From Acidobacteriota bacterium (GTDB lineage Bacteria; Acidobacteriota; Blastocatellia; RBC074): a stretch of 61,597 bases of DNA. A program made the position numbers and the translations under genes. Each line of letters starts with the position of its first letter. Position 1 is the first letter of the stretch. Below are positions 56,541 through 61,597 of this stretch, one piece after another. The stretch spans positions 1 through 61,597 of the forward strand of contig JACPYM010000012.1 of the NCBI GenBank assembly GCA_016196035.1, written 5' to 3'. The notes under the pieces were generated by a model. The model searched no databases. It was not told where the DNA came from and saw only the letters and a program-made list of their open reading frames with translations.

Positions 56541-59513
56541 TTATTTGCCGAAAACTTTCAGCAAATTGAATGCTTCGACCGTGAAGCCGACGCTTAGGCT
56601 GCGGCCCCGCGCTGCCGTGTATTGGAACGGCTCGGCGTAAAACTTATCGCTCAGATTGTCGAGCGCCAGATTCAGCGACAGCCGTCCGTTCTCGCGATAC
56701 CATGAATAACCGCCGCGCGCGCTGTAGGTCGTCACCCCCGCCAATGAGCGCATGGTGAAATAGCCGAAGCGCAGGAAGTTTTCCTGCAAGTCGGGATCGA
56801 GCCGGTGAATGCGCGTGCGTTGCCGGGCGTTCAATTCGGCGAACAGGCGACCCTTCGGTTCCTGATAACGCAACGTCGTCGAAGCCATAAACGGCACGAT
56901 GCGCTCAAAGGGCACGTCGGTATAAACCGAGGCGGGCACACCCGTCAGCGGGCAATTCGCGCCGCCCGTGCTGGCCGAGCGCGTCCCGAAGTTGAAAAAG
57001 TTGCTGCCGACATAGCTGTTGTACACCGCCTGGCGATCCAGCGCGCAACGCTGCGCATACGTCGGCGTCAGGTCTTGGCCGTGCTGCCAACTCATGTTGC
57101 TCGACAGATTGAGCGAACCGGCGCTGCCCAGACTGATCGGCACTTCAAATTCGGTTTCCAACCCTTGCGAACGCGCGCGGCCCGTGTTGCGGCGCTGCAC
57201 CCAGAAGGCAAAGCCGAAGTTCGTCCCCAACTCTTGGTTGATGCGCGCGGTCACGCTGCCGGGGCCACCCGCCTGCAAGATCGGCGCGCTCTGCTCGATG
57301 AAGTTGGTGTAGGTGTTGTTGTAATAGGTCAGCCCGGCGCGGAAGTATTTCTTCGTGACCTTGAGGCCCGTGTCCACATTGACGCCGCGTTCCGGTTTGA
57401 TATTGGCGTTGGGATAAAACACGAACGCGAACGTGCCTTGATTGAAGACGCGGAAGAAGAAGGTTTCGATCAAGGCCGGAATGCGCACGCTGTTGCCGAC
57501 GCGGCCAAACAGCGTCACGCCGTTCATGGGCCGCCCGATCAGCGCCAGACTGCCGGTGTGCGCGTTGTTGGTAAAAGACACATCGCCTGTGCCGTTGACG
57601 ACCGGCGCGATGGGCGTCGCGCCGCTCAGGTCAATGCCGTCGGGCGCGGGGCCGGCGATGGCCGCCTTGCCCCCGGCGAGCGGGAAGCCGGGCGCTTGAA
57701 AAACCTTGCTGGTGAAATGGCTGAAACGGTAGCTCAGCGAAACTTTCAGCCAGCGCGTGATGTCCTGTTCATCCGCAAAAAACAGCGCGCTTTCCTGGTT
57801 GTAGCTGTCCGCCGTGCCTTTGCCTGCAATGACCGGGATGGCGGTGTTCAACGTATAACCGGCGAAGGGCGAAAAGACCGGCACCGTGCGGCCCGGCGTG
57901 CCCGGCGTCGTGTTGTAAACGCTGCTATTCAATTCGTCGCCCGATTTGTCGCGCCAGAATTGATAACCGGCGATCAGGTTGTTTTTCGGGATCAACTGGA
58001 AGGTCGCCTGCACGTCCGCACCGTTGGTGACGACGACTTGTTTGTTAAAGGTCAAGGCCGACGGGCGGGTGACCGTTTGAAAGATCGCCTGATTCGCCGC
58101 CGTACAATTGGCGGCGGATTCAAACAGCCCGCGAATGCAGGGCGGGCGCACGGCGGGCGTCACGAGCGTGATGTTGTCAATCGGGCGCACCAGCTTCTGA
58201 TAGTAATAACCACCGGCCAGCCGTTTGAGCGCGCCGCCGAATTCGACGCCGTTATAGCGCGCGCCATACTTGTCGTTCTTCTCAAACGAAGTCCATTGCA
58301 GATCGTGCCAATAGGCCGGGGCTTGCACCGGGAAGCCGTAATAACCCAGCCGGTTGTTTTGTGCTTTTAAGCGGATCGAATGCTTGTCCGCCGGGTGCAA
58401 CCACATATTCCAAAACCCGTTCGCCCCGTGGCTGAGCGAGTTTTGCACCGTCGTGCGCGTGCTGTTTTGCGGCACGCCGAGGCCGAAGTTTTTCACGAAG
58501 CTATCGCTGATTTCGAAATCCTGGCGGCTGGTGTTGCTGTTCGACAGATACTTCAATTCATCCTGCTGCTTTTTGATCGCGGCCAGGCCGATGTCGCTGC
58601 CGTTGCCCGGATCGCCGAAATGATAGTTGTCGAAACGATAGAGCGTGCCCGACCAATTGATGGCGAATTTGGGATTGGACAGATTGACAGTGACATTGCC
58701 TTTGCGCCCGGTTTCGTTGGTGCTGTAGAGGCCCTGGAATTTGCCGCCCAGCAGCCAGCCCTTGTCAGGTCGCGCGGGTTCTTTGGTCGTGAAGTTGACC
58801 GTGCCGGTCAGCGAATCGGTGCCGTAAAGCGACGAACCCGCGCCCGCGACGACTTCGACGTTCTCGATGTTAAAGGTGTCAATATAACTGCCGAGCGACG
58901 CGCCGAAGGTTTGAATCTCGGTGCGCGAATTGTTGACGCGTTCGCCATCCACGACCAGCAAGACGCGGCTCGCCTGCAAGCCGCGCAGGTTGGGCGAACT
59001 GAGCGGTGAGTTGCTATTGAAGACAAACAGGCTCGGCACGTCTTTCAAAATTTCGCCGGGGCTGACCGGCAATTTCTCTTCAATGGTCTGCGCCGTTTCA
59101 GTCGAGACGTTGAGCGGCGTATCCTGATCGGCGCTCAAACCGCGCGACGCGGTGACGTTCATCACTTCTTTGATATTGCCGGGCGTCAACTCGAAATTTT
59201 CGGTGACGGGCGCGTTCTCGACCTTGATCGTCTTGCCCAGATCGTTATAGCCAGGCGCCTTGACGACCAGCCGGTATTGCCCGGCGGCGACATCGCTGAA
59301 GCTGTATTTACCGTTGGCATCGGGGCGCGCCGTGCGCACATTGCTCGCAGCCAGATTGATCAACTCGACCGTCGCGGTGATGACGGCGGCCCCGGCCGTA
59401 TCGTTGACGGCGCCAGTGACGCTTCCCTGTTGCGCCAGCACGGCCTGCGCGGCAACACAGCTCAATGCGAGTAGCAGGCTGGCGCGCAGGACATGCCATA
59501 AAGTTCGTTGCAT
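56541..59513 (-). CDS. TonB-dependent outer-membrane receptor
   Basis: The 990-residue protein has a signal peptide (MQRTLWHVLRASLLLALSC, cut near AVLAQQ), a carboxypeptidase-regulatory-like beta-sandwich (residues 29-110, GSVTGAVNDTAGAAVITATV), a TonB plug (about 125-250, ending in VEVVAGAGSSLYGTDSLTG), and a large beta-barrel to the end. The barrel ends in TVEAFNLLKVFGK; the terminal residue is Lys rather than the usual aromatic. It probably imports a large ligand such as a siderophore, glycan fragment or peptide. Start 59513 follows AGGAG. No cognate lipoprotein or regulator is adjacent; no riboswitch motif was recognised in the 246 bp upstream. Confidence 0.93.
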   Translation of the reverse strand: MQRTLWHVLRASLLLALSCVAAQAVLAQQGSVTGAVNDTAGAAVITATVELINLAASNVRTARPDANGKYSFSDVAAGQYRLVVKAPGYNDLGKTIKVENAPVTENFELTPGNIKEVMNVTASRGLSADQDTPLNVSTETAQTIEEKLPVSPGEILKDVPSLFVFNSNSPLSSPNLRGLQASRVLLVVDGERVNNSRTEIQTFGASLGSYIDTFNIENVEVVAGAGSSLYGTDSLTGTVNFTTKEPARPDKGWLLGGKFQGLYSTNETGRKGNVTVNLSNPKFAINWSGTLYRFDNYHFGDPGNGSDIGLAAIKKQQDELKYLSNSNTSRQDFEISDSFVKNFGLGVPQNSTRTTVQNSLSHGANGFWNMWLHPADKHSIRLKAQNNRLGYYGFPVQAPAYWHDLQWTSFEKNDKYGARYNGVEFGGALKRLAGGYYYQKLVRPIDNITLVTPAVRPPCIRGLFESAANCTAANQAIFQTVTRPSALTFNKQVVVTNGADVQATFQLIPKNNLIAGYQFWRDKSGDELNSSVYNTTPGTPGRTVPVFSPFAGYTLNTAIPVIAGKGTADSYNQESALFFADEQDITRWLKVSLSYRFSHFTSKVFQAPGFPLAGGKAAIAGPAPDGIDLSGATPIAPVVNGTGDVSFTNNAHTGSLALIGRPMNGVTLFGRVGNSVRIPALIETFFFRVFNQGTFAFVFYPNANIKPERGVNVDTGLKVTKKYFRAGLTYYNNTYTNFIEQSAPILQAGGPGSVTARINQELGTNFGFAFWVQRRNTGRARSQGLETEFEVPISLGSAGSLNLSSNMSWQHGQDLTPTYAQRCALDRQAVYNSYVGSNFFNFGTRSASTGGANCPLTGVPASVYTDVPFERIVPFMASTTLRYQEPKGRLFAELNARQRTRIHRLDPDLQENFLRFGYFTMRSLAGVTTYSARGGYSWYRENGRLSLNLALDNLSDKFYAEPFQYTAARGRSLSVGFTVEAFNLLKVFGK

Positions 59514-59759
59514 GGTGAATTCTCCTGTTGAAGGTTTTCCTGCTGTGTGTGCACAGACCTGACGCGGGAGACAGGGAATCCAGGCCCGTAGCAGGAAGAT
59601 TACAATAAGGGCAAGCTCTAAACTTAGAGAACAGCAGGAATGCTTAGACGGGTGCTTGGGGTAACCCGGCGCTGTCCGCTTTTGGATGACATAACTATCA
59701 GACGGTTCTTACGCCGTCACAGTCTCGTGAGCTTTACCAGTATTCGATTACAACCAAAA

Positions 59760-61262
59760 TCAAAGTTTTGGACGGCGAGCCGCCCAGGGTTGCGCCTTTT
59801 CAAGCTGCGCGGCCAGCCGAAAAAGCGTCGCCTCATCACCAAAGCGTGCCGAAAACATCAGCCCCAGCGGCAGGCCATCGCGCGTCCATGACAATGGCAC
59901 TGACATCGAGGGTTGACCGGTTACGTTATAGAGCGACGTATACGGACTGAACTCCGTCACCTCTTTGGTAAAGCTTGCTATGCTTTCCGGCGTTAGGCTC
60001 AAGACGCCCAGCTTCACCGGCGGCTTCGCCAGTGTGGGGTTCAAAATAACATCATAGTGCTGCTGGAACTTCGCCATTACCAACCCAACCTGATGACAAG
60101 CCGCAATCGCGCGCGAATATGCGATGCTCGTGCTGGCGCGGCCCGCCTGCATCATCGCCCAGGTCACCGGTTCGACATCCTGCTCGGTTAAAGGACGCCC
60201 CAACGTTTGCGCGGCGTCATCCAAGGTGCGCGCCAGCGAAACCTGCAAGACGGTCAGAAACGCGGCCCGCATGGCCGCGCCATCCAGCGGCAGCGGCTGC
60301 TCTTCGACCGTGTGGCCCAGCGACTCGCACAACTTGGCCGCGTCCAGCGCAGCTTGCTTGCACTCGGCAGCCAACGGCGTCCCGCTCGGCGTTTCGAGCA
60401 TTAACGCAATCCGCAACTTGCCTGGCGGCGTACCAACCTCTTGCAGAAAAGGTCGCGCAGGCGACGGCGAAAAGTACGGCGAACCCAATTCCATGCCCGC
60501 TGTTGCATCCAGCAACGCCGCACTGTCACGTACTGAAATCGTCAGCGCGTGATGATGCGAACAGCCGTTCCAGCCTTCAAACTGCGCCGGCCCCATTGGC
60601 ACCCGCCCGCGCGTCGGTTTCATCCCGAACAGGCCGCAACACGAGGCCGGGATGCGAATCGAACCGCCGCCATCGCTGCCGTGCGCGGCGGGCAGGATAC
60701 GCGCCGCCACCGCCGCCGAAGTCCCGCCTGACGAACCACCGCTCGTGCGTGCCAAATCCCAGGGATTGTGCGTTTGTCCATACACGGCGGATTCCGTCGT
60801 CGTCGTCAACCCCAATTCCGGCGACGTCGTTTTGCCGAAGATCACCAGCCCGGCCTGTTTGTATCGCTGCACCAGCGTGCTGTCGTAAGTCGCGACTGAA
60901 TTCCTCCACAAACGGCTGCCCGCTGACGTGATCGTGCCGATCAGATACTGGCCCAAATCTTTTAGCGCAAAGGGCACCCCGTGAAACGGGCCTGGCGGCA
61001 AGCCTTGTTTGATTTGCGTTTCGGCCTGGTCAAAGAAAAGCTGGCTAAAAGCATTGAGCTTTGGATTGACCGCTTCTAAGCGCTGCCGCACGGCGTTGAG
61101 CAATTCGAGCGGCGTGATCTGTTTTTTGGCAATCAGTGCGGCCAAACCCAGCGCGTCATATTTATCGTATTCGGCGGCCAAGCCGGACAGTCCGCCGCCC
61201 AGCGTCGCGCCGACGCCCGCGGCGACAGTAGTTTTGAGCATTTCACGTCTCGGCATTTTCAT
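59760..61262 (-). CDS. Amidase signature family hydrolase, exported
   Basis: The 500-residue enzyme has the Ser-cisSer-Lys triad of the amidase signature family: Lys101 (ALKDLG), the Gly/Ser-rich [10 protein letters not shown] loop (cis-Ser about 177/178) and nucleophile Ser201 (GGGSIRIP). It starts with a Tat-like signal ([20 protein letters not shown]), which implies export in a folded state; most such amidases are cytoplasmic. The substrate (amide, ester or dipeptide amide) is unknown. The small membrane-protein gene lies only 3 bp upstream, so the two are probably translated from one mRNA. Confidence 0.92.
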   Translation of the reverse strand: MKMPRREMLKTTVAAGVGATLGGGLSGLAAEYDKYDALGLAALIAKKQITPLELLNAVRQRLEAVNPKLNAFSQLFFDQAETQIKQGLPPGPFHGVPFALKDLGQYLIGTITSAGSRLWRNSVATYDSTLVQRYKQAGLVIFGKTTSPELGLTTTTESAVYGQTHNPWDLARTSGGSSGGTSAAVAARILPAAHGSDGGGSIRIPASCCGLFGMKPTRGRVPMGPAQFEGWNGCSHHHALTISVRDSAALLDATAGMELGSPYFSPSPARPFLQEVGTPPGKLRIALMLETPSGTPLAAECKQAALDAAKLCESLGHTVEEQPLPLDGAAMRAAFLTVLQVSLARTLDDAAQTLGRPLTEQDVEPVTWAMMQAGRASTSIAYSRAIAACHQVGLVMAKFQQHYDVILNPTLAKPPVKLGVLSLTPESIASFTKEVTEFSPYTSLYNVTGQPSMSVPLSWTRDGLPLGLMFSARFGDEATLFRLAAQLEKAQPWAARRPKL

Positions 61263-61265
61263 TTC

Positions 61266-61469
61266 TCAGGCCGTGCGCGCTGCCAACCGCCGCCGCGCAA
61301 ATCCGCTGAAGCCATACAGGCAATAGAGCAGCGCAATGCCGTACACGAGCAGCGCCGCCTTGTGATAGCCGGTCAACGCCACCGTGCTGGGGCGTTGCAC
61401 CAAGACTGCCCAAAACATAAAGCCGATGAAGGCCAGCGTTTCGAGCCAGAAGAGCCAGAGCATCAGCAT
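61266..61469 (-). CDS. Small membrane protein (67 aa)
   Basis: The product (MLMLWLFWLETLAFIGFMFW.. to FARRRLAARTA) has two hydrophobic segments and a basic C-terminus, as a two-helix inner-membrane protein would. I do not recognise a family. The ATG at 61469 is preferred because GGGAG lies just upstream; a GTG four codons earlier is the alternative. It ends 3 bp before the amidase start. The last 128 bp of the window (61470-61597) show nothing else. Confidence 0.7.
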   Translation of the reverse strand: MLMLWLFWLETLAFIGFMFWAVLVQRPSTVALTGYHKAALLVYGIALLYCLYGFSGFARRRLAARTA

Positions 61470-61597
61470 CTTTTCTCCCACATCGCCGCTGCGTGGGACA
61501 AGCTGGCAGCCTTGTCATTACACACATTTTTTGATTTGGCTCGAAGCCAGAATTTTCGAGGTTTCTTTGAGAAAAGTGGCACCTCTCTTGGCTCCGG

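Noticed and set aside
59514-59759. Possible riboswitch upstream of the TonB-dependent receptor
   Set aside because: I looked for cobalamin-type conserved boxes on the minus strand and found none. The stretch holds only the ribosome-binding site and unstructured sequence.

Overview
This 61.6-kb stretch looks like a chromosomal segment of a soil or sediment bacterium of the Acidobacteriota, most plausibly near Blastocatellia. That is an inference from gene content: secreted BNR/VPS10 proteins, a carboxypeptidase-regulatory TonB receptor, PqaA-like and CocE hydrolases, FG-GAP surface proteins, and intergenic DNA full of palindromic repeats. There is no rRNA, tRNA, phage or complete insertion sequence to anchor taxonomy. 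About 36 protein genes are supported, most on the minus strand; the plus-strand genes lie at 10-11.4 kb and 23-39 kb.

Layout. 0.1-6.1 kb: thiolase, APC amino-acid permease, an overlapping LytTR regulator/LytS-type kinase pair, and an SDR dehydrogenase. 6.2-20.5 kb: secreted BNR propeller, cytochrome c/Cu-monooxygenase-like protein (+), M19 dipeptidase, PqaA-like protein, two multi-pass membrane proteins, Tex and a NUDIX hydrolase. 20.7-24.7 kb: secreted oligopeptidase B, a decayed Phd/VapC toxin-antitoxin remnant and an XPB-type helicase. 25-39 kb: two giant secreted proteins (1985 and 1941 aa) with Ig-like/IPT modules and C-terminal FG-GAP repeats; between them is a DUF790/Bax1-type nuclease, the usual partner of XPB, now about 6.8 kb from the helicase. 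39-47 kb: PQQ-like propeller, DinB, a small lipoprotein, a beta-lactamase-family hydrolase, a CocE hydrolase, an exported galactonate-dehydratase-like enzyme and a lipoprotein aldose epimerase. 48.4-61.5 kb: BrnT/BrnA pair, a nitrilase-fold protein lacking the catalytic Cys, GNAT, double VOC, an MFS/quinone-oxidoreductase/MFS set, an NTF2-like protein, a TonB receptor, an amidase and a small membrane protein. The general picture is a heterotroph with a large exported peptidase, hydrolase and sugar-handling repertoire.

The most unusual signal is in the non-coding DNA. I distinguish several palindromic repeat families (called A-F here) plus single-copy palindromes and tandem 7/8-mer arrays. Element A (171-186 bp, terminal repeat CAGGGCTTTTGCAAAGTC) occurs three times. 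Each copy sits inside a different, otherwise palindromic repeat (families D, B and C) and each is flanked by a 10-bp direct repeat consistent with target-site duplication. Intact copies of D, B and C elsewhere in the window show the empty sites. This nested set of small non-autonomous elements that insert into other palindromes is my leading candidate for something undescribed. Other notable points are a 7-mer array inside an MFS gene, an 8-mer array touching the sensor kinase start codon, and the split helicase/nuclease pair.
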